59,000 nucleotides of DNA from Candidatus Rokuibacteriota bacterium. Its GTDB lineage: Bacteria; Methylomirabilota; Methylomirabilia; Rokubacteriales; CSP1-6. The stretch is taken from NCBI GenBank assembly GCA_003221515.1, contig QHSI01000102.1, forward strand, positions 1 through 59,000, in the 5' to 3' direction. Below are positions 32,973 through 41,600 of this stretch, one piece after another. Position 1 is the stretch's first letter. Every line of letters starts with the position of its first letter. Below the pieces are notes generated by a model that saw only the letters and a program-made list of their open reading frames with translations, was not told the DNA's origin and did no database searches. Both the position numbers and the translations under genes were made by a program.

Positions 32973-34184
32973 TCAAAGCGGTATCTCGTTGATAGAAAAG
33001 ATAGCAAGCATCATCGCGACGACGATGAAGGCCACCAGCACCCCCATGGCGAGGATGATGACTGGCTGCAGCAGTCCGAGCACCCGCTTGAGCTCGTTGT
33101 TGACGTCGACCTCGAACGTGTCGGCGACCTTGAGGAGCATCTCCTCGAGGCGGCCCGTCTCCTCGCCGACCCTCACCATGTGGATCGCGAGCGTCGGGAA
33201 CTGCCCCTCCGCCTGCATGCCCGCCGCCAGCGTGCCGCCCCGCTTCACCCCGTCGGCTACGCGCTCGACGGCCCGCCCGATGGCCAGGTTGGTCATCGTG
33301 TCGCCCACGACGGCGAGCGCGCCCATGACGGGCACGCCGCTCTTGAGCATGGTCCCGAGCGTACGCGCGAAGCGTGCCGTCTCGATCTTCCTGAAGAGCG
33401 GCCCGATGAGCGGCAGGCCCAGCAGGGCCTGGTCCCAGCCGATCCGCCCCTGCGGACTGCCGGTCCACACTCTCCACGCGAGGAGCGCGCCGAGGATCAG
33501 GAGCACGCCCGCCCACCAGTACCCCTGCACGCCCGCGCTCACCCACAAAAGGATCTGGGTCGGCAACGGCATCGTCTGGCCCAGATCGGAGAAGATCGTG
33601 GCGAACCGCGGAATCACGAAGGTCATCAGGAAGACGATGGCGCCGATACCGACGGCGACGAGGAAGATCGGATAGGCGATCGCGGTCCTGACGGCGTCGG
33701 CGAACGCGGACCGCGCCTCGAGGAACTCGGCGAGCCGTCGCAGGGTGACTTCGAGGACGCCGCCCCGCTCGCCGGCGCGCACCATATTGATGTAGAGGCG
33801 CGAGAAGGGGCGGGGATGGTGCTTGCCGAGCGCCTCGCTCAGCGACGAGCCCCCGCGGACACTTACGAGCAGGTCGGTGACGATCGCCTTGACGCGCGCG
33901 TTCGGCGCGAGCTCCTCGAGGATCGATAGACCACGATCGAGCGGCAGGCCCGCTTCGAAGAGCGTCGCGAGCTGCTGGGTGAAGGCCAGGAGGTCGCGCT
34001 GGCTGACGCGCGACGAGCCGCCGAACGAGAGCCAGCCCGCGCGCTCGGCGTGCGGCGCGACCCGGATGGGAAAGTAGGCGTCGCGCTGGAGTCGCTCGAT
34101 GACCGCCCGGGCGTCGGGCGCCTCCATCACACCGTCGATCGTCTGACCACGCCGGTCGGCGGCCCGGTATACGAAAACGGGCAT
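32973..34184 (-). CDS. gspF: Type II secretion inner-membrane platform protein GspF
   Basis: 403-aa polytopic protein of the T2SSF/PilC fold, with two homologous cytoplasmic domains (FTQQLATLFEAGLPLDRGLS and ARTLGTMLKSGVPVMGALAV) and three membrane segments (AYPIFLVAVGIGAIVFLMTF, YWWAGVLLILGALLAWRVWT, LQPVIILAMGVLVAFIVVAM). The N-terminal MPVFVYRAADRRGQTIDGVM matches GspF. It assembles the pseudopilus above the GspE ATPase. gspE ends six bases upstream; gspG follows after the inverted-repeat element. Confidence 0.94.
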   Translation of the reverse strand: MPVFVYRAADRRGQTIDGVMEAPDARAVIERLQRDAYFPIRVAPHAERAGWLSFGGSSRVSQRDLLAFTQQLATLFEAGLPLDRGLSILEELAPNARVKAIVTDLLVSVRGGSSLSEALGKHHPRPFSRLYINMVRAGERGGVLEVTLRRLAEFLEARSAFADAVRTAIAYPIFLVAVGIGAIVFLMTFVIPRFATIFSDLGQTMPLPTQILLWVSAGVQGYWWAGVLLILGALLAWRVWTGSPQGRIGWDQALLGLPLIGPLFRKIETARFARTLGTMLKSGVPVMGALAVVGDTMTNLAIGRAVERVADGVKRGGTLAAGMQAEGQFPTLAIHMVRVGEETGRLEEMLLKVADTFEVDVNNELKRVLGLLQPVIILAMGVLVAFIVVAMMLAIFSINEIPL

Positions 34185-34190
34185 CGCGGA

Positions 34191-35903
34191 CTAGGCGTCT
34201 TCCTGGGTGACCCTGAGAATTTCCTCGACGGTCGTGACGCCCTCGCAGGCCTTCGCCCAGCCGTCGAGCCTGAGCGTGATCATGCCCGCCTCGACCGCCG
34301 CCCGGCGGATCTCGCGGGTCGGCGCGCGGCGCAGGATCAGGCTGCGAGCGTCCTCCGTGATCGGGAACAGCTCGTAGATGCCCGTCCGGCCGCGGTATCC
34401 GGTGCCGCGGCACTCGTCGCAGCCGCGGCCGCGGTAGAGCGGGACGCCGGCGGTGCCCGCGATGCCCAGCGCGCCCAGATCGCCCGCCGAGGGTGAGTCG
34501 GTCGCACGGCACGCGGCGCAGATGCGCCGGACCAGCCGCTGGGCCATCACACCCTCGAGCACCGACGCGACGAGGTACGGCTCGACGCCCATGTCTTGCA
34601 ACCGCGTGATCGCCCCCGGCGCATCGTTCGTGTGGAGCGTCGAGAAGACCAGATGGCCGGTGAGCGAGGCCTGGATCGCGATATCCGCGGTCTCGAGATC
34701 TCGAACCTCGCCGATCAGGATCACGTCGGGGTCCTGGCGGACGATGTGCCGGAGCCCCGTGGCGAACGTCAGGCCGATCTTCGGCTTGACCGGGATCTGA
34801 TTGACGCCCTTGAGCTGGTATTCGACGGGATCCTCGACGGTGATGATCTTGCGGTCCGGCGAGTTGATCTTGTCGAGCGCCGCGTAGAGCGTCGTGGTCT
34901 TGCCGGAGCCGGTCGGCCCGGTGACCAGGACGATTCCGTGGGGCCGGCGGATCATCGACTCGAAGCCGGGGAGCATCGCGGGGCCGAACCCCAGCTTCTC
35001 GAGCGGGAGGAACACGCTCTGACGGTCGAGCAAGCGCATCACGATCGACTCGCCGTGGACGGTGGGGATCGTCGACACGCGGATGTCGACGCGGCGCCCG
35101 TGCATGGTGACCCGGATGCGCCCGTCCTGCGGCAGCCGCCGCTCGGCGATGTTCATCTCGGCCATGAGCTTCACGCGCGAAGTGACGGCGGCCTGGAGCC
35201 TCCGCGGCGGCGCTTCCTGATCGTACAGGATGCCGTCGATGCGATAGCGGATCCGCAGCGTGTCCTCGAAGGGCTCGATGTGGATGTCGGAGGCTTCGGC
35301 GCCGATGGCGCCCTCGATGAGGAGGTTCACGAGCCGGACCACCGGCGCCTCGAACGCCATGTCGCGCAGGTGATCGACGTCCTCGTCACCGCCCTCGGCG
35401 CGGTCGTCCTCCATGCCTTCGACGATGCGCTGCAGCGGCGTCGCGACACCGTCGAACGTGCGATCGATCGCCTCGCCGATCGCGTCGGCCGAGCTCACGA
35501 CGACCTTCACCGCGAGGCCAGTCGACTGGGCGAGGTCGTCCACGATGACCGGGTTGAGCGGATCGGCGGTCGCGACCGTCAGCACGTTGCCCTCGACGCT
35601 CACCGGGCAGACCGTGTACTGGCGCAGGTACTTCGGCGAGAGGTTCTTCACGATGGGCAAGGGCGACGGCAGCTCGTCTCGCGTGAGGTAGGCCAGCCCC
35701 TGCTGGACGGCGAGCGCCCGCAGGACGTCGTCGTCCTTGATCGCGCCGAGCGCGACCAGCGCCTCGCCCACCCGCTCGCCGGTCGTTCGAGAGCGCGCGA
35801 GGGCGCGCTCCACGAGATCGGGGGTGGTCAGGCGTTCGTGGACGAGAATCTCGCCGAGCTGGCGGAAGAGCGCCGCAATGCCCATGCTATGCTCGCCGAT
35901 CAT
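34191..35903 (-). CDS. gspE: Type II secretion ATPase GspE
   Basis: 570-aa traffic ATPase that powers pseudopilus assembly. The N-terminal MshEN/GspE_N domains (1-150) precede the core: Walker A GPTGSGKTTT, Asp box ITVEDPVEY, Walker B-type LIGEVRDLETADIA and His box LTGHLVFSTLHTNDA. A zinc-binding tetracysteine CAAC...CDEC lies near residue 470, as in canonical GspE. ATG 35903 or ATG 35885 can start it; the former shares its bases with the divergent ZIP gene start. It heads the operon gspE-F-G-H-I-J-K-L-M-C-D. No prepilin peptidase (GspO) occurs in the window. Confidence 0.95.
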   Translation of the reverse strand: MIGEHSMGIAALFRQLGEILVHERLTTPDLVERALARSRTTGERVGEALVALGAIKDDDVLRALAVQQGLAYLTRDELPSPLPIVKNLSPKYLRQYTVCPVSVEGNVLTVATADPLNPVIVDDLAQSTGLAVKVVVSSADAIGEAIDRTFDGVATPLQRIVEGMEDDRAEGGDEDVDHLRDMAFEAPVVRLVNLLIEGAIGAEASDIHIEPFEDTLRIRYRIDGILYDQEAPPRRLQAAVTSRVKLMAEMNIAERRLPQDGRIRVTMHGRRVDIRVSTIPTVHGESIVMRLLDRQSVFLPLEKLGFGPAMLPGFESMIRRPHGIVLVTGPTGSGKTTTLYAALDKINSPDRKIITVEDPVEYQLKGVNQIPVKPKIGLTFATGLRHIVRQDPDVILIGEVRDLETADIAIQASLTGHLVFSTLHTNDAPGAITRLQDMGVEPYLVASVLEGVMAQRLVRRICAACRATDSPSAGDLGALGIAGTAGVPLYRGRGCDECRGTGYRGRTGIYELFPITEDARSLILRRAPTREIRRAAVEAGMITLRLDGWAKACEGVTTVEEILRVTQEDA

Positions 35904-36633
35904 GTTAGCATACCTGGCCTTCGTGGCCGCCGCGGCGACTGCCGATCTGGCGGGCGCGCTCCTGGTGACGACGGTCCACCAGAAGGGGCTGGCGCCGCTC
36001 CGCTACTTCGTCGCCGGCGGGGCCGGGTTCATGCTGGCGGCCGCGTTCGTCCGGATGCTCCCCGAGAGCGCGCAGGTCGAGCACGCGTTCCTGTTCGTCC
36101 TCATCGGCTACTTCGGGGTCCACCTCTTCGAGCACACGGTGGCGCCGCACTTCCACTTCGGCGAAGAGATCCATCCGGAGGCGCTGCTCCGGCCCTCGGC
36201 CGGCTACCTGGCGCTCCTGGGCCTCGGCGTCCACACGCTGTTCGACGGCGTGGCCATCGCCGCCGGGTTCATGATCGGCCCGGCGCTCGGCGCCCTCCTC
36301 TCGCTGGCGGTGCTCCTCCACAAGGTGCCGGAGGGGTTCACGATCGCGTCGATCATGCTGGCGGGCGGTCAGTCGCGCGCGGCCGCGGTCGGCGCCGGCG
36401 CGCTGCTCGGGGGACTCACGATCGGCGGCGCGGCCGCCACGAGCCTGCTGGCCGGCGACTACGTCGGCTACGCGCTCGCGCTCTCGGCCGGCGTCACGAT
36501 CTACGTGGCCGCGTCGGACCTGATTCCCGAGGTGAACCGCGAGGGCGGGCCGGCACTCGGCTGGACGGTCTTCGCGGGGCTCGTGCTCTTCGTCATCGCC
36601 GACCGGCTCGTGTCGCCGCTCGGCGGGCACTGA
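35902..36633 (+). CDS. ZIP family metal transporter
   Basis: 243-aa polytopic inner-membrane protein with about seven or eight hydrophobic segments. ZIP hallmarks are GVHTLFDGVAIAAGFMIGPA (TM4 metal-binding His/Asp) and LLHKVPEGFTIASIMLAGG (TM5 H-K-x-P-E-G), the binuclear metal centre of ZIP importers that move zinc, iron or manganese into the cytoplasm. His-rich HTVAPHFHFGEE in the loop before may bind metal. ATG 35902 overlaps the gspE start on the other strand within a CATG, so no separate intergenic promoter exists. Confidence 0.86.
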   Translation: MLAYLAFVAAAATADLAGALLVTTVHQKGLAPLRYFVAGGAGFMLAAAFVRMLPESAQVEHAFLFVLIGYFGVHLFEHTVAPHFHFGEEIHPEALLRPSAGYLALLGLGVHTLFDGVAIAAGFMIGPALGALLSLAVLLHKVPEGFTIASIMLAGGQSRAAAVGAGALLGGLTIGGAAATSLLAGDYVGYALALSAGVTIYVAASDLIPEVNREGGPALGWTVFAGLVLFVIADRLVSPLGGH

Positions 36634-36649
36634 TGCTAAGCTCGCCGCC

Positions 36650-37102
36650 ATGAAAGTGCTCGTCCTGCACGGCCCGAACTTGAATCTGCTCGGGACCCGT
36701 GAGCCCGCCGTCTACGGTCGCGTCACGCTCGCCGAGGTCGACCGGATGCTCCGCGACCACGCGCGTCGACGCGGCGATTCGGTAGACTGCCGACAGTCCA
36801 ATCACGAGGGCCAGCTGATCGACTGGCTGCAGGGCGCGGAGCGCGAGCGGTTCGCGGGCGTGGTCATGAACCCCGGCGCATTCACCCACTACTCGATCGC
36901 GCTCCGCGACGCGGTCGCCGCGATCAAGCTGCCGGTCGTGGAGGTCCACCTCTCCAACGTGCACGCGCGAGAGGAGTTCCGACGCCACTCGGTGATCGCC
37001 GGCGTCGCGCGCGGGCAGATCTCCGGATTCGGCCCGCAGAGCTACGTGCTCGGCTTCGACGCGCTCGCGTCGCTCCGGCGCCGGCCGGCCTCACGACGGT
37101 GA
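36650..37102 (+). CDS. aroQ: 3-dehydroquinate dehydratase, type II
   Basis: 150-aa shikimate-pathway enzyme converting 3-dehydroquinate to 3-dehydroshikimate. Type II signatures appear in full: HGPNLNLLGTREPAVYG at residues 7-23 with the catalytic Arg and Tyr, SNHEGQLIDWLQ (substrate loop), VVMNPGAFTHYSIALRDA, and VEVHLSNVHAREEFRRHSVI with the active-site His. Dodecameric, cytosolic, length normal. It starts 17 bases after the ZIP gene on the same strand, but its usual partners (M24 peptidase, EF-P) are absent. Confidence 0.95.
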   Translation: MKVLVLHGPNLNLLGTREPAVYGRVTLAEVDRMLRDHARRRGDSVDCRQSNHEGQLIDWLQGAERERFAGVVMNPGAFTHYSIALRDAVAAIKLPVVEVHLSNVHAREEFRRHSVIAGVARGQISGFGPQSYVLGFDALASLRRRPASRR

Positions 37103-37164
37103 ATCACCGCCGCTTCCTCGACGTCTAACCGGCGGCGGGGAAGGGGGCGAGCGAGTGAATCCAG

Positions 37165-38184
37165 GTGGACAGCGACGATGCGGCCCTGATCGAGCGGTGC
37201 CGCGCCGGCGACCTGGCGGCCTTCGAGCCGCTGGTCCAGAAGTATCGCCAGCGGGTGTACCGGCTCGCCTACAACGTCCTGCGCGACGCCGACGAGGCGT
37301 GGGACGTGTCGCAGGACGCCTTCATCCGAGCCTTCCAGGCGCTCCCGTCGTTCCGGGGCGACTCCGCGTTCTACACCTGGCTCTTCCGGATCGCGATGAA
37401 CGTCGCCCGGGATCGCGCGCGGCAGCACGCGGCGCGCGGTCGCGCCTTCGGAACCGAGCGTGTCGACGAGAAGGACTGGGACCGGGCGCTCGTCGATCAT
37501 GGGACCGCGCCCGACGCCAGCGCGGCGCAGATCGAGGAGCGCGAGCGCATCGTGAAGGCTCTAGCGACTTTGTCGGAGCCGCATCGCGCCATTATCATGT
37601 TGAGTGACCTCGAGGGGCTCTCGTACCGCGAGATCGCAGAGGTGTTGAGCATCCCGATGGGAACCGTGATGTCGCGGCTGCACAACGCGCGCAAGCGCCT
37701 GCGGGACAGTCTCGGGCCTCTGCTGGTGGTCCTGCTGGTGCTGCTCCTGGCGCTGGTGGCGGCCAGCGCCGAAGCCCAGCAGGTGGTTCGCTTCGGCACC
37801 CGCATCGTCCTCGCCAGCGACACGCCGCCGACCGACACCCCGAGCCGCGCGCCGGAGCCGCCCGACGAGCGGCTCGAGGCGTTTCTGCCGAAGCTCCGCC
37901 AGCTCTTCCGCTACAACCACTATACGTCGCTGGAGCGCTATCGCGGCGAGGTGAAGGTGGGCGCGACCCAGCGCTGGCCGGTGCCGGGCGACCGGCGGCT
38001 CGAGATCACGCCCCAGGGCGTGCGCAAGGACACGGTGACGTTCAACGTCCGCCTGATCCGCGGCAGCGTCGCCGAGGTCGCGACGAGCATCCAGGCGCAG
38101 TCGGGCAACCCGGCCGTGATCGGCGGCCCGCGCCACGGCGCCGGCACGCTCATCATCATCCTGTGGACCAATCCCACCCCATGA
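37165..38184 (+). CDS. ECF sigma factor fused to a membrane-spanning extracytoplasmic domain
   Basis: 339-aa fusion in one frame. Residues 1-185 are a full sigma70-ECF: region 2 FEPLVQKYRQRVYRLAYNVL, DADEAWDVSQDAFIRAFQAL and region 4 LEGLSYREIAEVLSIPMGTV, MSRLHNARKRLRD. Immediately after, LLVVLLVLLLALVAASAEAQ (about 187-206) forms a transmembrane or signal-like helix, and about 130 further residues follow (LFRYNHYTSLERYRGEVKVG, LEITPQGVRKDTVTFNVRLI, GGPRHGAGTLIIILW) with the look of a small beta-rich envelope domain. There is no stop or frameshift between the parts. Start GTG 37165; the internal ATG at MSRLHN could also start a secreted C-terminal product. Confidence 0.87.
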   Translation: MDSDDAALIERCRAGDLAAFEPLVQKYRQRVYRLAYNVLRDADEAWDVSQDAFIRAFQALPSFRGDSAFYTWLFRIAMNVARDRARQHAARGRAFGTERVDEKDWDRALVDHGTAPDASAAQIEERERIVKALATLSEPHRAIIMLSDLEGLSYREIAEVLSIPMGTVMSRLHNARKRLRDSLGPLLVVLLVLLLALVAASAEAQQVVRFGTRIVLASDTPPTDTPSRAPEPPDERLEAFLPKLRQLFRYNHYTSLERYRGEVKVGATQRWPVPGDRRLEITPQGVRKDTVTFNVRLIRGSVAEVATSIQAQSGNPAVIGGPRHGAGTLIIILWTNPTP

Positions 38185-38197
38185 TCGGGGCGCGGCG

Positions 38198-39727
38198 ATG
38201 AGCTCTGGCGAGGAGCGCTACTTCCGGGAGCGCGCCCGCATCGAGCAGGGCCACACGAAGTATCGCGAGAAGCTCCGCGAGGAAGGCAAGCTCTTCGTCC
38301 GCGACCGCCTCAAGCTGCTCTTCGACCCGGGCGCCCCGTTCCAGGAAGACTGGCTGTTCGCGCGCTCGGCCGAGGCCGACACCCCCGCCGACGGCGTCGT
38401 GACCGGCGTCGGCCAGGTCGGCGGCCGGCCCGTGTGCGTCATGGCCAACGACTACACGGTCAAGGCCGGCTCGTGGGGCGAGAAGACCGTGCAGAAGATC
38501 GTGCGCATCCAGGAGAAGGCGGCCCGGCTCCAGGTGCCGCTTCTCTACCTGGTCGACGCGGCAGGCGGGCGGATCTCGGAGCAGATCAAGATCTTTCCGG
38601 GGCGGTTCCACGCCGGGCGCATCTTCTACAACGAGGTCCAGCTCTCCGGCGTCGTGCCGCAGGTCTGCGTGCTGTTCGGCCCGTCGCCGGCGGGCTCGGC
38701 GTACCTCCCGGCGCTCACCGACGTCGTCATCATGGTCGACGGCAAGGCCTCCCTGTACGTCGGTAGCCCGCGCATGGTCGAGATGGCGATCGGCGAGAAA
38801 ACGACCCTCGAGGAGCTGGGCGGCGCGCTCATGCACTGCAAGGTCTCAGGGTGCGGCGACGTGCTGGCGCAGTCGGACGAGGACGCGCTCGACCTGGCCC
38901 GGCGCTACCTCAGCTACATGCCGCGGTCGCACCGCGAGCAGCCGCCCACGGGCCCGGCCGGGCCGCCCAAGGCCGGCCGGCCCATCGACGAGATCGTGCC
39001 GTACGACCAGCGGAAGTACTTCGACATGTACGAGGTCATCGACCGGGTGATCGACGCCGGCTCGTGGTTCGAGATCAAGCGCCTCTTCGCCCAGGAGGTC
39101 ATCGTCGGCTTCGCGCGCCTCGACGGCCGCACGGTCGGGATCGTCGCCAACCAGCCGAAGGTCAAGGGCGGCGTGCTCATGGTCGACTCGTCCGACAAGG
39201 CGGCGAAGTTCATCTGGCTGTGCAACGCCTACAACATCCCGCTCGTGTACCTGGCCGACATCGCCGGCTTCATGGTGGGCACGAAGGTCGAGCAGCAGGG
39301 GATCATCCGCCACGGCGCCAAGATGATCTTCGCCACGGCGCAGGCCACCGTCCCGAAGATCTCGGTGATCGTGCGCAAGTGCTACGGCGCCGGTCTCTAC
39401 GCCATGTGCGGCCCGGCCTTCGAGCCCGACGCCGCGATCGCGCTCCCGCAGGGGCAGATCGCCATCATGGGGCCGGAGCCCGCGGTCAACGCCGTCTACT
39501 ACAACAAGATCATGGAGCTGCCGGAGTCGGAGCGGGCGGCGTGGGTCAAGCAGAAGCGCGACGAGTACGCGCAGGACGTCGACACCTACAAGCTCGCGTC
39601 CGAGATGCTGATCGACGACATCGTGCCGGGCGTGGCGCTCCGCGACGAGCTGATCAAGCGCCTGGCGTACGCCCAGACGAAGGCGCACGAGTTCCCGGCG
39701 CGCCGGAACGGCGTCTACCCGGTCTGA
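38198..39727 (+). CDS. Acyl-CoA carboxylase carboxyltransferase (beta) subunit
   Basis: 509-aa biotin-dependent carboxyltransferase of the propionyl-, methylcrotonyl- or geranyl-CoA carboxylase class, moving carboxyl groups from carboxybiotin to acyl-CoA. N- and C-terminal crotonase-like halves are seen in PLLYLVDAAGGRISEQIKIF, LFGPSPAGSAYLPALTDVVI, LVYLADIAGFMVGTKVEQQG and CYGAGLYAMCGPAFEPDAAI. No biotin carboxylase or carrier subunit is in the window, so they are encoded elsewhere. It begins 14 bases after the sigma factor fusion on the same strand, suggesting cotranscription. Confidence 0.92.
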   Translation: MSSGEERYFRERARIEQGHTKYREKLREEGKLFVRDRLKLLFDPGAPFQEDWLFARSAEADTPADGVVTGVGQVGGRPVCVMANDYTVKAGSWGEKTVQKIVRIQEKAARLQVPLLYLVDAAGGRISEQIKIFPGRFHAGRIFYNEVQLSGVVPQVCVLFGPSPAGSAYLPALTDVVIMVDGKASLYVGSPRMVEMAIGEKTTLEELGGALMHCKVSGCGDVLAQSDEDALDLARRYLSYMPRSHREQPPTGPAGPPKAGRPIDEIVPYDQRKYFDMYEVIDRVIDAGSWFEIKRLFAQEVIVGFARLDGRTVGIVANQPKVKGGVLMVDSSDKAAKFIWLCNAYNIPLVYLADIAGFMVGTKVEQQGIIRHGAKMIFATAQATVPKISVIVRKCYGAGLYAMCGPAFEPDAAIALPQGQIAIMGPEPAVNAVYYNKIMELPESERAAWVKQKRDEYAQDVDTYKLASEMLIDDIVPGVALRDELIKRLAYAQTKAHEFPARRNGVYPV

Positions 39728-39754
39728 TCGTGCGGCGGGGCGGGCGGCGCCGGC

Positions 39755-41500
39755 TCAGCCGCCGAAGCGCCGCCGCGTCGTGGCCAGCGTCTCGGCGATC
39801 GGGGCCGGGAGCCGCGGGCCGAAGTCCTTGAAGAACCCACCCAGGTCGTCGAGCGCCGGCAGCCACTCGCTCGCGTCGCAGCGGAGCGCCTCGGCGAGCT
39901 GAGCGGGCGTGACGTCGAGCCCGCTCGTGTCGATGGTGCCGGGCGCCGGGACAAAGCCGATCGGCGTCTCGGCCGCGCGGCCGGTCCCGCGAATACGCTC
40001 GACCATCCACTTGAGGATGCGCACGTTGTCACCGTAGCCCGGCCACAGGAAGCGGTTGTCGGCGTCGCGGCGGAACCAGTTGACGCGGAAGATCCGCGGC
40101 GGCTTCGTGAGCCGCGGGCCCATGGCCAGCCAGTGGGCGAAGTAGTCGGCCATGTTGTAGCCGCAGAACGGAATCATCGCCATCGGATCGCGGCGGACGA
40201 CGCCCACCTTGCCGGTGATCGCCGCCGTCGTCTCCGTGCTCATCGCCGATCCGAGGAAGACGCCGTGCGCCCAGTCGAACGCCTCGAACACGAGTGGGAT
40301 CACCGTCGAGCGACGCGAGCCGAAGATGACGCCCGAGATCGGCACGCCCTGCGGCTCTTCCCAGTTCGGCGCGATCGACGGGCACTGCTCGGCGAGCACC
40401 GTGAAGCGCGAGTTGGGGTGCGCGGCCGGTCCGTCGCCCGGGTTCCACGGCCGCCCCTGCCAGTCGGCGAGCCCGGCCGGCACCGACGGCGTCAGCCCTT
40501 CCCACCAGGGCTCGCCGTCCGGCGTCATCGCCACGTTCGTGAAGATGGTGTTCGAGCGCACCATGGCCGTCGCGTTGGGGTTCGTCTTGGGGCTCGTGTT
40601 GGGCGCCACGCCGAAGAAGCCGCGCTCGGGGTTGACGGCGCGGAGCTGACCGGTGGCGTCCACCCACATCCACGCGATGTCGTCGCCCACCGTCCACACG
40701 CGCCAGCCCGGGAGGTGCGACACCGCCATCGCTAGATTCGTCTTGCCCGACGCGCTCGGCATTGCCGCGGCGAGATAGGTGATGCGCCCCTCCGGGTCCT
40801 CGACCCCGATGATCAGCATGTGCTCGGCCAGCCAGCCCTCCTCGCGCGCCTGGGACGACGCGATGCGGAGCGCGTGGCACTTCTTGCCGAGGAGCGCGTT
40901 GCCGCCGTACCCGGAGCCCACGCTCCAGATCAGCTTCTCTTCGGGGAAGTGGAGGATCAGTCGCCGATCGGGCGAGAGATCGCCGAGCGAGTGCAGGCCC
41001 GCGATGAAGTCGTCGTCTCGGCGCATGTGCTGGATCGCGACCTGACCCACGCGGGTCATCAGGTGCATGCTCGCGGCCACGTACGCACTGTCGGTGACCA
41101 TCAACCCCACGCGGCTCATCGGCGATCCGGCCGGCCCCATGAGATACGGGATGGCGTACATCGTCCGGCCCTTCATGCTGCCGCGGAACAGCGCGCCGGC
41201 TTTCGACTTCGCCTCGGACGGCGCGATCCAGTTGTTGGTCGGCCCGGCGCCGCCCTTCTCGCGACTGCAGATGAAGGTCAGCTGCTCGGTGCGCGCGACG
41301 TCCGACGGGTGGCTTCGATGGAGGTAGCAGTTCGGGTAGCTCCGCGGATTGAGCGCCAGGAGCGTTCCATCGCGCAGCATCGCCTCGATCAGCGCGTCGT
41401 ACTCCGCCTTGGACCCGTCGCTCCAGACGACGCGCGAGGGCCGAGTCAGTCCAGCCGCTTCTTCCACCCACTTCTCGGCCACGCTCGTAACAGCACTCAT
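39755..41500 (-). CDS. pckG: Phosphoenolpyruvate carboxykinase (GTP)
   Basis: 581-aa GTP-dependent PEPCK converting oxaloacetate and GTP to PEP, CO2 and GDP. Family segments include PNCYLHRSHPSDVARTEQLT, GPTNNWIAPSEAKSKAGALF, GSGYGGNALLGKKCHALRIA, DDIAWMWVDATGQLRAVNPE and GVIFGSRRSTVIPLVFEAFD. The phosphate-binding loop reads MPSASGKTN, with Ser where characterised GTP-PEPCKs have the reactive Cys (ACGKTN). It points toward a gluconeogenic or anaplerotic role. Its ATG faces the cobS start across a 100-base gap. Confidence 0.95.
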   Translation of the reverse strand: MSAVTSVAEKWVEEAAGLTRPSRVVWSDGSKAEYDALIEAMLRDGTLLALNPRSYPNCYLHRSHPSDVARTEQLTFICSREKGGAGPTNNWIAPSEAKSKAGALFRGSMKGRTMYAIPYLMGPAGSPMSRVGLMVTDSAYVAASMHLMTRVGQVAIQHMRRDDDFIAGLHSLGDLSPDRRLILHFPEEKLIWSVGSGYGGNALLGKKCHALRIASSQAREEGWLAEHMLIIGVEDPEGRITYLAAAMPSASGKTNLAMAVSHLPGWRVWTVGDDIAWMWVDATGQLRAVNPERGFFGVAPNTSPKTNPNATAMVRSNTIFTNVAMTPDGEPWWEGLTPSVPAGLADWQGRPWNPGDGPAAHPNSRFTVLAEQCPSIAPNWEEPQGVPISGVIFGSRRSTVIPLVFEAFDWAHGVFLGSAMSTETTAAITGKVGVVRRDPMAMIPFCGYNMADYFAHWLAMGPRLTKPPRIFRVNWFRRDADNRFLWPGYGDNVRILKWMVERIRGTGRAAETPIGFVPAPGTIDTSGLDVTPAQLAEALRCDASEWLPALDDLGGFFKDFGPRLPAPIAETLATTRRRFGG

Positions 41501-41600
41501 AGGAGGCCCCTTCGCGTCGGTCGGGATGGGCTACTTCGTGCACGAAATTGTCGCCTTGCCCCGGCGGGCGCGTCAAGAAGAACGTGCTAGGATTCGCGCC

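Noticed and set aside
32809..34512. Apparent 729-aa fusion of gspE/gspF antisense frame with GspG
   Set aside because: The N-terminal 560 residues are an out-of-frame shadow of gspF and gspE; only the C-terminal pseudopilin part is real and needs its own start.
37103..37164. Short ORF starting GTGAATCACCGCCGC after aroQ, possible remnant of an M24 peptidase
   Set aside because: Only nine codons before a TAA; too short to assign to any family.
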